64,000 nucleotides of DNA from Laceyella tengchongensis (GCF_900182735.1 NZ_FXTU01000001.1:682001-746000); one strand, 5' to 3'. Shown: positions 8,595 through 18,164, numbered from the stretch's first letter. Notes: a model not told the origin generated them from the letters alone. Translations and numbers: made by a program.

Positions 8595-8623
8595 CCCGGG
8601 TTGATCAAGGACCCGGGTTTTTT
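8595..8623 (+). terminator. Rho-independent terminator
   Basis: CCCGGGT (8595-8601) pairs with ACCCGGG (8611-8617) and is followed by six T residues. It ends the secreted-protein gene. Confidence 0.9.
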
Positions 8624-8700
8624 GACTTTCTCACCATTTCCCATTTATACTGTAAACCCGATGATTGGGAATATACGCAAAAAAAGGGCGGAGATGAGTC

Positions 8701-9273
8701 ATGCTGTCAACAGAACGAATCACGATTCGCCGTTTGGAACGGGAAGATATAGAAGCGCTGTTGCAGTTGCGGGTGGCCAATCGGCAGTATTTGGAGCCGT
8801 TTGAACCAAGGTTTCCTGATAGTCATTTTACGATGGCCGGGCAACTGGAAGTGATTGAGCGCGATTTGGCGAAGTGGGATCAGGATCAAGGGTATGGGTT
8901 CGGCATTTTTCTAAATGAGACGGGTTCATTGATAGGCAGGGTCAATTTGAGCAATGTCGTGCGCGGGGCCTGGCAAAACTGCACTTTAGGCTATTTCATC
9001 GCCGAGGAGCAACAAGGAAAAGGATTGATGGTCGAAGCAGTGGGGCTGGCACTTCGTTTTGCCTTCAATGAAGCGGATTTGCACCGGGTGCAAGCGGCGG
9101 TGATGCCACGCAATCGACGATCCAGTCGGGTTCTTGAAAAAACGGGTTTCCGCTATGAAGGGTTGTCCAAACGATATCTATATATCAATCAGGTGTGGGA
9201 GGATCATCTTATCTATGCCCTGACCCGGGAGGATTGGGAGCAAGCGGAAAGGGAGAAGATAAGTGATGTGTGA
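8701..9273 (+). CDS. GNAT acetyltransferase, RimJ/RimL type
   Basis: A 190-residue acetyl-CoA-dependent N-acetyltransferase. The acetyl-CoA loop is GYFIAEEQQGKGLMVEA (about 99-115). The family-typical HRVQAAVMPRNRRSSRVLEKTGFRYEG follows, as in RimJ/RimL ribosomal-protein alanine acetyltransferases. The substrate could be a ribosomal protein N-terminus or a small amine, and the sequence alone does not decide. A GGAG element precedes the ATG. It is a single gene between two terminators. Confidence 0.88.
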   Translation: MLSTERITIRRLEREDIEALLQLRVANRQYLEPFEPRFPDSHFTMAGQLEVIERDLAKWDQDQGYGFGIFLNETGSLIGRVNLSNVVRGAWQNCTLGYFIAEEQQGKGLMVEAVGLALRFAFNEADLHRVQAAVMPRNRRSSRVLEKTGFRYEGLSKRYLYINQVWEDHLIYALTREDWEQAEREKISDV

Positions 9274-9288
9274 TTCGGGCATAAAAGA

Positions 9289-9319
9289 AGCCCTTGCCGT
9301 GACCGGCAGGGGTTTTCTT
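9289..9319 (+). terminator. Rho-independent terminator
   Basis: CCCTTGCCG (9291-9299) pairs with CGGCAGGGG (9304-9312) with one G-T pair, followed by TTTTCTT. Confidence 0.85.
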
Positions 9320-9586
9320 ATGGAATCAGCCTTCCCCAAGGGCCTTTCTTATCGAGAATCGGGGCGAGTACGAGTAGGACCGGATCAAGACAGAGGATGA
9401 TTTCAATCCGTACCCTCCATTTCTGCGTTAGCTATGTGCATGCTACAGCATATTCCGTGGCAGGGGCGGATGATGAAATATGGGTGGAGATTCCCTTTTT
9501 AACTGGGAACAGTGTAGAATAGGGGCAGGATTGTTTCCCGACGCGGAGACAATGGATTTGAGAACAAAGTGATGAGGTTGAATCGA
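9320..9586. other. Intergenic region before the radical SAM gene
   Basis: No ORF is convincing here. A TAGAAT (9515-9520) could be a -10 for the downstream gene, and a small inverted repeat TTCCC/GGGAA (9491-9509) lies at the -35 side. The -35 match is poor, so the promoter is only suggested. Confidence 0.3.
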
Positions 9587-11353
9587 ATGAAAATCGCGCT
9601 AGCTACATTGAATGCAAAATATATCCACACCTCATTGGCCTTGCGTTATCTGAAGGCATACAGTGAGCGGGATTTTGAGATCGAGATTGTCGAATACACC
9701 ATCAAGGACCCAGTGATGAACATTGTGTCCGACCTGTATGGACGACAACCTGATGTGGTGGGGTTCTCTTGTTACATCTGGAATATAGAAGAGACGATCA
9801 CCGTGATCGACATGCTGAAGAAAGTGAAGCCGGATGTGAAGATTGTACTAGGAGGGCCAGAGGTCTCCTATGACACTGATTATTGGATGAAGCGTCTGCC
9901 CCAAGTCGACTTCATTGTTGTCGGGGAGGGGGAAGCTACATTTCACCAACTTTTGACCGAATTGCGCGGTGAGCAGAAGTTCCATTTTGTATTGGGTTTG
10001 GCCTACCGCGATGGGGACGAGGTACGGATCAACCCCCCGCGCCCCAAATTGGACTTGAATCACTTGCCATCTCCGCACCGTTTCCCGGAGGATGTGGCCC
10101 ACTTGCCCAACCGTGTCGTCTATTTTGAGACGAGCCGGGGGTGTCCATTTAGTTGCCAGTTTTGCCTGTCCAGCATTGAAGTGGGTGTCCGTTATTTCGA
10201 TATAGAGCGTACCAAACAAGACTTGCTCTACTTGATCAACCATGGTGCCAAACTGATTAAATTTGTGGATCGTACGTTTAATATCAAACGGGACTATGCG
10301 ATGGAAATTTTCCAGTTTCTGATCGACAACCACCAAGGTTGCGTGTTTCAATTTGAGATCACAGCGGACATCATGCGCCCGGAAGTGCTCGACTTTTTGG
10401 CAGAGCATGCGCCGCCGGGCATCTTCAGGTTTGAAATCGGTGTCCAGTCAACCAACGATCCTACCAATTTGCTGGTGAAGCGGCGCCAAAATTTCACCAA
10501 ACTCGCCCGGACGGTAACCAAAGTGAAAGAAAGCGGTAAGATTGCTCAACACTTGGATTTGATCGCGGGGTTGCCGTTGGAGGATTACACCACGTTCAAA
10601 AAGACCTTTAACGATGTGTTTGCCTTGGAGCCAGAGGAGTTGCAGCTCGGTTTCTTGAAGATGTTACGGGGGACGGGTATGCGCCATGATGCGGAAAAAT
10701 ACAATTACGTCTTCATGGAGCGGGCCCCTTATGAAATTTTGGGCAACGATCACCTGCCGTTTTCGGACATCGTCCGAATCAAGCGGGTGGAGGATGTTTT
10801 GGAGAAATATTGGAATGCCCACCGCATGGATCACACCATCAGCTATTTGATCCGGCACGAATTCCCATCGCCGTTTGATTTTTTCCAGGAATTCGGTGAT
10901 TATTGGGAAGCGCGCGGATGGCGGAAGATCGGCCATCAGTTGGAGGATTTGTTTACGCGTTTGCGGGATTTTTTGCAACAGCGCGGAACCAAGCGGATGG
11001 ATGTAATCCTCGGCTTGATGAAATATGATTATTACCTGAACCACAAACAACGTCCTCGCAAGGTTTGGTGGGATTTTAACATGGACAAGGCCACGCATGC
11101 CGACTTGTTGCGCCAGGCAGCTGAACAGCCGGGGCGCTTGTCGGACGAGTTTGCTTCAAACCGCTTGAACGAACGGGACTTGCATAAGCATGCCGTGGTG
11201 GAGATATTGCCGTTTGATTTGGATGCTTATCTCGCCACTGGCCGCGTGTTGGAGCAACGAACCGCCTTGTTTGCGGTATATCGGCCAAAGGGCGGGGAGC
11301 CGGTGCGTTGCTACACGATGAAATTGGATGAAGGCGCGGTACGATTGGCTTAG
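9587..11353 (+). CDS. B12-binding radical SAM protein (DUF4080-type C-terminus)
   Basis: A 588-residue protein with an N-terminal cobalamin-binding Rossmann domain (about 1-130, including the GGPEVSYD region). A radical SAM core follows, with the cluster motif CPFSCQFC (CxxxCxxC). The long C-terminal region is of the kind annotated DUF4080. Such proteins carry out SAM-radical chemistry, often methylation, but the substrate of this branch is unknown. GTG 9569 and ATG 9572 are possible starts. ATG 9587 is preferred because GAGG (9574-9577) sits nine bases before it and MKIALATLNAKYIH is the usual opening. It is monocistronic, with a perfect 18-bp terminator behind. Confidence 0.88.
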   Translation: MKIALATLNAKYIHTSLALRYLKAYSERDFEIEIVEYTIKDPVMNIVSDLYGRQPDVVGFSCYIWNIEETITVIDMLKKVKPDVKIVLGGPEVSYDTDYWMKRLPQVDFIVVGEGEATFHQLLTELRGEQKFHFVLGLAYRDGDEVRINPPRPKLDLNHLPSPHRFPEDVAHLPNRVVYFETSRGCPFSCQFCLSSIEVGVRYFDIERTKQDLLYLINHGAKLIKFVDRTFNIKRDYAMEIFQFLIDNHQGCVFQFEITADIMRPEVLDFLAEHAPPGIFRFEIGVQSTNDPTNLLVKRRQNFTKLARTVTKVKESGKIAQHLDLIAGLPLEDYTTFKKTFNDVFALEPEELQLGFLKMLRGTGMRHDAEKYNYVFMERAPYEILGNDHLPFSDIVRIKRVEDVLEKYWNAHRMDHTISYLIRHEFPSPFDFFQEFGDYWEARGWRKIGHQLEDLFTRLRDFLQQRGTKRMDVILGLMKYDYYLNHKQRPRKVWWDFNMDKATHADLLRQAAEQPGRLSDEFASNRLNERDLHKHAVVEILPFDLDAYLATGRVLEQRTALFAVYRPKGGEPVRCYTMKLDEGAVRLA

Positions 11354-11382
11354 CTCTCTAGCAGTTTTTATACAATTAACAT

Positions 11383-11427
11383 CAACAACAAAGCCCCTCT
11401 AAACGGAAAAGAGGGGCTTTGTTGTTG
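11383..11427. terminator. Bidirectional terminator with 18-bp perfect stem
   Basis: Bases 11383-11400 pair perfectly with 11410-11427 around a nine-base loop. The GC core GCCCCTCT is flanked by T-rich arms on both strands. Confidence 0.92.
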
Positions 11428-11551
11428 AGCGCGGTGTTCATGTTTATCCGGCAACGCATGTAGGAAACCTGATAGTATAGCGCGGCGCAGGTGTGGCTGT
11501 ATTCATACAAGGTGTCAGAGAAATGACCGTGGAAATGTGTACGATGTGACA

Positions 11552-11580
11552 TGTCGATGGTGCTGTGCCGGTGGTATACT
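11552..11580 (+). promoter_or_regulatory. Possible extended -10 promoter of the YitT-like gene
   Basis: TATACT at 11575-11580 follows an upstream TG in GTGGTATACT, and a weak -35 (TGTCGA) lies 17 bp before. A start near 11587 would exclude the earlier start codons and supports the GTG at 11616. Confidence 0.4.
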
Positions 11581-11615
11581 CATGGATGGATTTGATAACA
11601 AAAGGATTGGAAAAA

Positions 11616-12452
11616 GTGGTGGATATGGTTAAACTGCGTGTGATTAATTTCGTGAACATCTTTCTGTCGTCCGTGTTGATCGCTTTCGCTTGGAATATGT
11701 TTTTGCTGCCACACAAGATTCTGAGTAGCGGCGTTGCGGGCATCGCGATGATGTTGGCGCTAATTACGCCAATCAATACGGGGATTATCAACTACGCCCT
11801 CAATCTTCCGCTGATGGTGCTCGGATTTTGCAAGTTGGGCAAGCGGTTTATGTTTTACACGATTTTTTCGGTTACTGTCACATCGATTGCCTTATTGTTG
11901 ATTCCCATCAAGGCGATTTCGTCAGACCCTATTTTGTCTTCGGTTTTCGGCGGCGTGCTGGCCGGGATCGGCACGGGTTTGATTTTTAAATCTTCCGGTT
12001 CGACCGGTGGATTCGACATTATCATCTTTATGTTGACGCGAAAAAAAGAGCTTCCGGCGGGAATGCTCATGTTTGCGTTAAATGCGATTGTCATCTTTGT
12101 GGCTGGCTTTGTGTTTGATTGGGATAGCGCATTGTACACGATGCTGTCTATTTTCGTTTCCGGCAAAGTCATTGATGCGATTCATACCAAACACCTTAAA
12201 TTAACATTGATGATCATCACCGATAACGGTGAAAAGGTAAGAGAGCACCTTATTTCTAAATTGGTTCGAGGCATTACGATCATGGATGGTGAAGGTGCCT
12301 ATACGCGTGAACGGCGTAAAGTGTTATTCATGATCATTTCCCGCTACGAACTGGCTGGTGTGAAGCGCTTGATCAAAGAAATCGATCCCAAAGCATTTGT
12401 CAATGTCATGGAGACAGTTGAAGTGATGGGATATTTTCGCAGAGACGGATAG
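11616..12452 (+). CDS. YitT/DUF2179 family membrane protein
   Basis: About 278 residues, with five or six membrane segments in the first 180 positions. The family-typical SSGVAGIAMM and SSGSTGGFDII stretches are present, followed by a soluble C-terminal DUF2179 domain containing ITIMDGEGAYTRERRKVLFMII. The role of these proteins is unclear; YitT relatives are widespread in Firmicutes. The frame is open back to 11565. GTG 11616 is chosen because AGGA (11603-11606) lies at good spacing and a promoter-like element sits at 11575-11580, but ATG 11586 and ATG 11625 cannot be excluded. Confidence 0.88.
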   Translation: MVDMVKLRVINFVNIFLSSVLIAFAWNMFLLPHKILSSGVAGIAMMLALITPINTGIINYALNLPLMVLGFCKLGKRFMFYTIFSVTVTSIALLLIPIKAISSDPILSSVFGGVLAGIGTGLIFKSSGSTGGFDIIIFMLTRKKELPAGMLMFALNAIVIFVAGFVFDWDSALYTMLSIFVSGKVIDAIHTKHLKLTLMIITDNGEKVREHLISKLVRGITIMDGEGAYTRERRKVLFMIISRYELAGVKRLIKEIDPKAFVNVMETVEVMGYFRRDG

Positions 12453-12460
12453 CGTGAGGC

Positions 12461-12503
12461 AACCCCTTCAGTCCCGTTCCTAGGGCATCAAGGGGTTTTT
12501 TCT
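12461..12503 (+). terminator. Rho-independent terminator
   Basis: AACCCCTT (12461-12468) pairs with AAGGGGTT (12490-12497), with an inner CCC/GGG pairing, and is followed by a T-tract to about 12501. Confidence 0.82.
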
Positions 12504-12628
12504 TTGCCGTCAGCCGACGCGGCAGAGATTTTTTACGGCTTGCAAAAAAAAGGAATATGCCAACTGCGGGGCGAAAAATGGTGAATGGTGAAGATTGATC
12601 GGACAATTTTGTCAAAGGAGGGCGACCC

Positions 12629-13450
12629 GTGGAGGCAGTTTACGCACAAAGCAGTCGGCAAGCAAAAGGGTTTTCATCCTTTGGTCTTCATATGATCAGA
12701 AAAGGATTCTTTTGCTTTTTCCTGTGGCTGGTTTTGAGTCTGATGATTATCGCATATCCGGGACACTCCATTCATTGGAGCGTCATCATCCTGTCCTATT
12801 TTTTCTTTACCTATGGCGTGATATTTCCACTCACGTTTTGGATCGACTACTTGATTCTGTTAAAGCTTAGTCCCAACCGAGCCATCTTGTCCTTGGCGAC
12901 GCATCTGGTGGTGTCCCTTTTTTATTTGGTGGTTTTGTACCAAGGGGATTTCTTGCTGAAAATGTTATTTTTGGCCGGTTTCATGGCATATTGGTATGCC
13001 GATTATCACTTCAGGATTCCATTCTCCCATTGGGTTCAAGAACGGACGGAGGACTGGGATCGGCGGGTGACGAAAGCGATCACCGTCTTGGGGGCGGTCG
13101 GAATGGGGGCTGTGTTCCTGTTCACCCAGCCTTTTTTTGTGTTGACACTCATCGCCCATGATGATGTGATCAAGGAAGTGGATTCCCCGGACGGCAGGTA
13201 TCGCTTGACCATCGCCGTCAATCATGCTTCCAGCCTCACGACCAAGTGTTTGGCCAGGGTGAAAGTATCGAGCAATAAGAATCCCTTTCGCCCATCAAAA
13301 GAGATATATATTAAAGAAAATGAATGCTGGCCGGATGGAACCTGGCTGAATAACCGTACGGTTCGAATCGAAGGGAGAAGAGTAGATATTTTCACCGATC
13401 AGGTGAGGGGAAGAGAAGAAGAGGCAGATGTGGTACCGGATCGGCGTTAG
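12629..13450 (+). CDS. Four-helix membrane protein with C-terminal DUF5412-like domain
   Basis: A 273-residue product with membrane segments at about 25-43, 50-70, 85-105 and 150-172. A soluble C-terminal half follows (from SPDGRYRLTIAVNH, about 190 onward), ending in NNRTVRIEGRRVDIF, a layout seen in DUF5412-type Bacillus proteins. Function is unknown. The start is GTG at 12629, preceded by a very strong AAAGGAGGG (12615-12623). The C-terminus is charged. It appears monocistronic and no terminator is obvious before the next gene. Confidence 0.72.
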   Translation: MEAVYAQSSRQAKGFSSFGLHMIRKGFFCFFLWLVLSLMIIAYPGHSIHWSVIILSYFFFTYGVIFPLTFWIDYLILLKLSPNRAILSLATHLVVSLFYLVVLYQGDFLLKMLFLAGFMAYWYADYHFRIPFSHWVQERTEDWDRRVTKAITVLGAVGMGAVFLFTQPFFVLTLIAHDDVIKEVDSPDGRYRLTIAVNHASSLTTKCLARVKVSSNKNPFRPSKEIYIKENECWPDGTWLNNRTVRIEGRRVDIFTDQVRGREEEADVVPDRR

Positions 13451-13616
13451 GTTGCGTTTGTGGCAATCTATCCGATGCCTCTAAAATCGATATTCGGCGC
13501 GTTGCCGCTTTTTTTTTTTGCATGCGTATTCATGCGATGATCTGCTACCAGGATACAAAAACAGCCGGGTGGGAGATATTATTGATAACGGACAGCGTGA
13601 CGAAAGGATGAAGGCG

Positions 13617-14663
13617 ATGCTTGAGCGGCCCGATGAAACGAAACGCCGCAAAGCGGAACATATCGATATTGTGCTAAAGCGTGATGTGACGGGCAAAACG
13701 ATCACCACCGGCTTTGAACAGTACCGTTTTCGGCACCAAGCCTTGCCGGAGCTCGATTTCGACGCGGTTTCTTTGGCGACATCTTTTTTGGGCAAACAGG
13801 TGAAAGCGCCCTTGCTCATTAGCTCCATGACTGGAGGCACAAAGGAGACGGGTGAAATCAACCGCCGGTTGGCGCAGGCGGCTCAAGCGCGGGGATGGGT
13901 GTTGGGGTTGGGATCGATGCGGGTCGCTTTGGAGTGCGCGGAAGCGTTGGAGACGTTTCAAGTGCGTAACTTCGCCCCGGACATTCCGATTTTGGCAAAC
14001 ATCGGAGCTGTGCAATTGAACAAAGGATTGCAAGTGGACGATTGCCGGCGCTTGGTTGACCTTATTGGGGCGGATGGCTTGGTGTTACATCTAAACCCCC
14101 TGCAAGAAGTGTTTCAGCCGGAAGGGGACACCCAATTCAGCGGGCTGTTGCAAAAGATAGAACACTTGTGCCGGGCGTTGGAGTTCCCGGTGGGCGTGAA
14201 AGAAGTGGGGTGGGGTATTCACGGCCCATTAGCCAAAGCGTTAGTTGAGCGGGGAATTGCGTTTATCGATGTGGCCGGTGCAGGTGGCACGTCATGGAGC
14301 CAAGTAGAAAAATATCGTTCGCATAACCCGGTCCGCTTTGCCGCGGCGGATGCTTTTCGCGAATGGGGGATTCCCACATCGCAGTGTGTCATCGATGTGC
14401 GCCGCCACGTCCCCGACGTTCCGGTCATTGCTAGCGGAGGGCTTCATCATGGCGTGGACGCGGCCAAAGCCATTGCGTTGGGGGCCGATTTGGCCGGATT
14501 TGGCCGAACCTTGTTGAAATCGGCCGCAGATATGGATTTGGATGCGCTCATGCAACGATTGGAGCAGATTGAATTGGAAATGCGCATTTGCATGTTCGCC
14601 TCAGGCATCCGCGCTGTCACGGAATTGAAACACACGGAAAAATTGGAGAAAGCCAATGGTTGA
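13617..14663 (+). CDS. fni: Isopentenyl-diphosphate delta-isomerase, type 2
   Basis: The 348-residue FMN-dependent enzyme interconverts IPP and DMAPP in isoprenoid synthesis. Recognisable elements are RRKAEHIDIVL at the N-terminus, SSMTGGT, LGLGSMRVALE, HLNPLQEVFQPEGD, the glycine-rich GAGGTSW and the C-terminal FMN-binding ASGGLHHGVDAAKAIALGAD. The frame is open to 13518, but ATG 13617 is chosen because GAAAGG (13602-13607) lies nine bases ahead and MLERPDETKRRK is a normal start. The type 2 enzyme is usual in Firmicutes. It converges on the peptidase gene downstream. Confidence 0.95.
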   Translation: MLERPDETKRRKAEHIDIVLKRDVTGKTITTGFEQYRFRHQALPELDFDAVSLATSFLGKQVKAPLLISSMTGGTKETGEINRRLAQAAQARGWVLGLGSMRVALECAEALETFQVRNFAPDIPILANIGAVQLNKGLQVDDCRRLVDLIGADGLVLHLNPLQEVFQPEGDTQFSGLLQKIEHLCRALEFPVGVKEVGWGIHGPLAKALVERGIAFIDVAGAGGTSWSQVEKYRSHNPVRFAAADAFREWGIPTSQCVIDVRRHVPDVPVIASGGLHHGVDAAKAIALGADLAGFGRTLLKSAADMDLDALMQRLEQIELEMRICMFASGIRAVTELKHTEKLEKANG

Positions 14664-14705
14664 ATCCGTGGTGGGACGAGAGGGCGGTTTTGCGGTGCTA
14701 ATAGG

Positions 14706-14729
14706 ATGCCGCTCCGAGACGAGCGGCAT
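14706..14729. terminator. Hairpin between convergent genes
   Basis: ATGCCGCTC pairs perfectly with GAGCGGCAT around a six-base loop. T-tracts are weak on both sides, so termination is likely but less certain. Confidence 0.55.
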
Positions 14730-14733
14730 GAGG

Positions 14734-15888
14734 TTATGGTGTTTTCCATCCGTGGGGGTGGATGAGATAGGCGGTTCCATTGGAATGCTTTAGGAAAGCG
14801 CTTTCGAATTCCTTTCGTCCATAGGTGAAGCGCACTTGGTCATCTGCGGGGCCGGCAGGATCGTTGACGAGCACATTGCCATCACGGTCGAAGCCACGGA
14901 TGACCAAGAGATGGCCATTGGAATGGGAGATTGGGGCGCCTGGTAACTCACCTGGCCCAAAAGCGATGCTGGCAATCACGGGGACACCCGCTCTAATCCA
15001 AGGTTCCACCTCGCTTAAGCTTCTGAAGCGGACCACTTTGGCATCTAAGCCCTGGGATGCGGCATATGCCGTATTGTACGGCCAGTTGCCCGCTCCGTCA
15101 TATACATAATCCCACACCTTGCTGACGACATGGGGAACTGGCTGGTCCCATTCCGCATGACCGGTCACCCTTGCCCAATAGGCCATGACCATGGATGTGG
15201 AAGTGGGGGAGCACCACACTTCGCCGCCATCTGGGAAGACCATCTGTGAGCGTGTCGGCACATCCAGGGCTTTGTTCACCCCGCGGCTGGGGAAGGTGCC
15301 GGGTTCGTCTTGCCCATTGGAGAGGGCCACCCCATAAGCGCGTAAGCTTGGCGTCTTTGCAGGGTCTGTTGTAAACAGTTTGATCCGCGTCTGATAAGCT
15401 GTGGCCGAGCTTTTTAAAATTAGTGTGTCCGTGGCGACGCGGCCGTGTTCATCCCCTTGTCCCGAAACGGAATGGCGCTTGAAAGGCTGATCGTGTTCAA
15501 GCCAGACGCCCATGGAATACCACTTTGTCCAGTGACCGTTCACCTTGGCGCGAAGTTCGGCCTCAATCCAAGTGTTGACCGGGGTGTTGGCTTGCCAAGA
15601 GACAATGGCTTCATTGAAACGGTGATGGGAGATTGGGGAAAGCCATTGACCGTAGTAATAAGTGCCTTGATTGTATCGCCCGGTTGAATCGGTTCCCTGC
15701 CGAAGCCGGTTTGCGTCCAATTGCAATTGACCGCCTTTGGTGCGGGTGCCGCTGAAAGAGCCGAAGATGAAGCGGGTCGTCTCCACATACTTTTTGTTGC
15801 TCGAAGCGGCGCGGGCGTTGGCTGAATGGGGGACAAAAAGTAAACTGAGCACCATCGTCGCAACAACACAAACGATCCACGTGCGCAT
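14734..15888 (-). CDS. Secreted C39-like cysteine peptidase
   Basis: A 384-residue protein with a signal peptide (hydrophobic 4-20, ANARAA cleavage region). About 180 residues of beta-rich N-terminal domain follow, then a C-terminal papain-like C39 domain. The probable triad is Cys226 (VWCSPTSTSM), His326 (SNGHLLVIRGFD) and Asp343 (VNDPAG), in the order and spacing of C39 peptidases. Related secreted proteins are common in actinobacteria and Bacillales and may act on cell-surface peptides; the substrate is unknown. A GGAAGGGG element precedes the ATG. A weak promoter, TTCAAT with 17 bp to TACAAT, lies in the AT-rich stretch at 15930-15965. Confidence 0.82.
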   Translation of the reverse strand: MRTWIVCVVATMVLSLLFVPHSANARAASSNKKYVETTRFIFGSFSGTRTKGGQLQLDANRLRQGTDSTGRYNQGTYYYGQWLSPISHHRFNEAIVSWQANTPVNTWIEAELRAKVNGHWTKWYSMGVWLEHDQPFKRHSVSGQGDEHGRVATDTLILKSSATAYQTRIKLFTTDPAKTPSLRAYGVALSNGQDEPGTFPSRGVNKALDVPTRSQMVFPDGGEVWCSPTSTSMVMAYWARVTGHAEWDQPVPHVVSKVWDYVYDGAGNWPYNTAYAASQGLDAKVVRFRSLSEVEPWIRAGVPVIASIAFGPGELPGAPISHSNGHLLVIRGFDRDGNVLVNDPAGPADDQVRFTYGRKEFESAFLKHSNGTAYLIHPHGWKTP

Positions 15889-16034
15889 GAAAAAAACCCC
15901 TTCCTTCAGCGAGATGTGTGGTGATGCGATATTATTGTATAATAAATTAATTGTTAATTGAATCTATTATGAAAATATCGTTTATTTTTGATTATCTCTT
16001 TTTCTTGGGAAGGGTTTTGCCGGAAAGAAGGTTT

Positions 16035-16078
16035 GATCCCTGGAGGCGCGGTGAGTAGGACGAGTTCCTCCAGGGATC
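16035..16078 (-). terminator. 12-bp stem hairpin after speE
   Basis: GATCCCTGGAGG (16035-16046) pairs with CCTCCAGGGATC (16067-16078) around a 20-base loop, immediately after the speE stop. The following T-tract is poor (AAACCTTCTTT). Confidence 0.6.
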
Positions 16079-16083
16079 GACGG

Positions 16084-16932
16084 TTACTTTGTGCGTAAGA
16101 ACTCCGGCAATTCGAAACAAGTGCGCAAGATCGCGTCGTTTACATACTTGGTCTTTTTGTTGAACGGTTCTTCCGGCAATGCCTGATGTTTTTTTGAACC
16201 AAGCGTGAAACTCCAAAATCCGCCGGGATAGGTTGGCACAGTTGCCGTGTAAATTTTGTGGATGGGAAACAATTGTTTGATGTGTTTCACGGTTTGTTCC
16301 ATGATTTCGCGGTGGAAGAGTGGAGATTGGCTTTGGCAGACCATCAATCCGTCTTCTTTCAATGCATCATGGATGTTCCGATAAAAATCATATTCAAACA
16401 ATTGTTTGGCTGGCCCGATGGGATCGGAAGAGTCTACGATGATCACATCGTAATGGTTTTTCATTTCTTTCACATGCTCCATGCCGTCGGCATAAATGAA
16501 ATGAACCCGCGGATCAGCCAAATTACCGGAGACGGCGGGAAGATGCTCTTTGCATACTTTGACCACCATTTCATCGATTTCCACCATATCGATGTGTTTG
16601 ACCCCGTCGTACTTGGCTGCTTCCCGGGCTGCACCGCAGTCGCCGCCGCCGATGATGAGGACGCGCTCGGGATTGGGATGGATCGACAATGGAATGTGTG
16701 TGATCATTTCGTTATAGATGTGTCCGTCCAAAGAAGTGGTTTGCACGACCCCATCCAACACCAGCATACGGCCAAAATCATAGGAATCCAAAATCATGAC
16801 ATGTTGGAATTCTGATTGGGCAGAGAAGATCACGTCTTTGATGCGGTAACTGATCTTCATGTTTTCCCGCTCATCTTCCACGAGCCACAGATCTTGATTG
16901 ATGCGCTGCAAGAATTTTGGCATATCATTCAT
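16084..16932 (-). CDS. speE: Spermidine synthase (polyamine aminopropyltransferase)
   Basis: The 282-residue enzyme transfers an aminopropyl group from decarboxylated SAM to putrescine. It shows the IGGGDCGAAREAAKY nucleotide loop (the usual GGGDGG here reads GGGDCG), VEIDEMVV, the gatekeeping VDSSDPIGPA and the C-terminal PTYPGGFWSFTLGSK. The frame extends to 16962, but ATG 16932 is preferred because AAAGGAGG lies at ideal spacing. In B. subtilis it pairs with agmatinase speB; no speB is adjacent here. Confidence 0.94.
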   Translation of the reverse strand: MNDMPKFLQRINQDLWLVEDERENMKISYRIKDVIFSAQSEFQHVMILDSYDFGRMLVLDGVVQTTSLDGHIYNEMITHIPLSIHPNPERVLIIGGGDCGAAREAAKYDGVKHIDMVEIDEMVVKVCKEHLPAVSGNLADPRVHFIYADGMEHVKEMKNHYDVIIVDSSDPIGPAKQLFEYDFYRNIHDALKEDGLMVCQSQSPLFHREIMEQTVKHIKQLFPIHKIYTATVPTYPGGFWSFTLGSKKHQALPEEPFNKKTKYVNDAILRTCFELPEFLRTK

Positions 16933-17046
16933 GTGGATACAACCTCCTTTGGTCTGATGCAAGGTTACAAAAAGACATTTTAGCAGATGTGATGCCTTTT
17001 TTGCAGGGGAGATTGGGAAAGCACTGTCAAAAGGAGTGAAGAGAGA

Positions 17047-17442
17047 GTGACATTGCTGTTTGTGTACGGCACTTTGCGGCGCGGGATGCGAAATGCTTCT
17101 CTTTTGCGCAAGGCGCGCTTGATCGCGGAGAAAGCTTGGATAAGCGGCGCGCTGTATGACACCGGCTACGGATATCCGGGATTAGTCGCAGGTAGCAAGC
17201 GCGTATGGGGAGAGGTGTACCAAGTCACCAATCAAGAGTTGAGATGGATTGATCAGTTGGAGGATTATCACGGAACCGGCCATCCCGATAATCTGTATGA
17301 GCGGATCACTGTGACAGTGAGGTCGCCGGATAGGCAATACACCGCATACACTTACGTCTATGTTGATGATACTGGGCTGAAAGAGAGGGGGACGGTGATC
17401 CCAGAAGGGGATTGGATCGACTATGTGAGAAGCCGACGTTAG
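17047..17442 (+). CDS. Gamma-glutamylcyclotransferase-like (AIG2/GGCT fold) protein
   Basis: A 131-residue protein with the hallmark VYGTLRRGMRN start motif, GYPGLV and the acidic stretch DQLEDYHG, which contains the likely catalytic Glu. The fold acts on gamma-glutamyl peptides or amines in known members; the substrate here is not known. The start is GTG at 17047 with AAAGGAG at 17030-17036. It is divergent from speE. Confidence 0.88.
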   Translation: MTLLFVYGTLRRGMRNASLLRKARLIAEKAWISGALYDTGYGYPGLVAGSKRVWGEVYQVTNQELRWIDQLEDYHGTGHPDNLYERITVTVRSPDRQYTAYTYVYVDDTGLKERGTVIPEGDWIDYVRSRR

Positions 17443-17714
17443 GCTACTGGGAGGATCGCTTCTCTTTTGCGCATTGACCGGCATCCCGGTGCGAAAAACC
17501 GTTCGCATTTGTCACGCGCCCATTTTTTTAATATACTTTTTGTCAATGGAACCTATTACTTAGTGTCATTGTTGAACGGCCGCCAATGGATGAGTGGATG
17601 TCAGCGATGAAAGCGAAAGAGCCGATGGACCGAGGGGCAGATTCAAAACCTGCCTCCACTCACAACTTAAATTTATGTCAACACCCTTGACGTGGGGCTT
17701 TAAAGGAGTGCTTT

Positions 17715-18164
17715 ATGAATAAACATCAACCCTTGTCACCAGAAACGGTAAATGAGATTGAGCGGCTCTTGCGCGAGATCAGCGTAATTGTGAAGCGAAA
17801 AGGCAGAGACATTTTAAATCATTTTCCGATTACCCCGCCGCAATTTAACGCGTTGTTGTGGCTGTATGAAGACGGCGACATGACCATCGGCGAATTGAGC
17901 CAGAAGATGTTTTTGGCTTGCAGCACAATGACCGATTTGATTGATCGCATGGAGAAAAACGGGGTGGTCGAGCGCGTGAGGGATGAACGGGATCGGCGCG
18001 TCGTGCGGATCCATCTGTTGGAAAAAGGTAGAGAAATTATCGATGAAGTGATGAAAACGCGACGCCAGTATCTTTCCGAGATTTTGTCCCATCTGTCCGA
18101 CGAAGAGGCGCTGCATATGAAAAAGCATCTGTCTGTATTGCATGAAGAGATGAAAAAGTCTTGA
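17715..18164 (+). CDS. MarR family transcriptional regulator (YsmB-like)
   Basis: A 149-residue winged-helix protein of the MarR family. It has helices for dimerisation at both ends and the DNA-binding part MTIGELSQKMFLACSTMTDLIDRMEKNGVVERVRDERDRRVVRIHLLEKG split over about 55-110, including the DxRxxR wing. The position just before racE and gerM matches B. subtilis ysmB. AAAGGAG precedes the ATG. A terminator follows, and then a 29-bp palindrome stands in front of murI, a plausible binding site for this regulator. Confidence 0.9.
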   Translation: MNKHQPLSPETVNEIERLLREISVIVKRKGRDILNHFPITPPQFNALLWLYEDGDMTIGELSQKMFLACSTMTDLIDRMEKNGVVERVRDERDRRVVRIHLLEKGREIIDEVMKTRRQYLSEILSHLSDEEALHMKKHLSVLHEEMKKS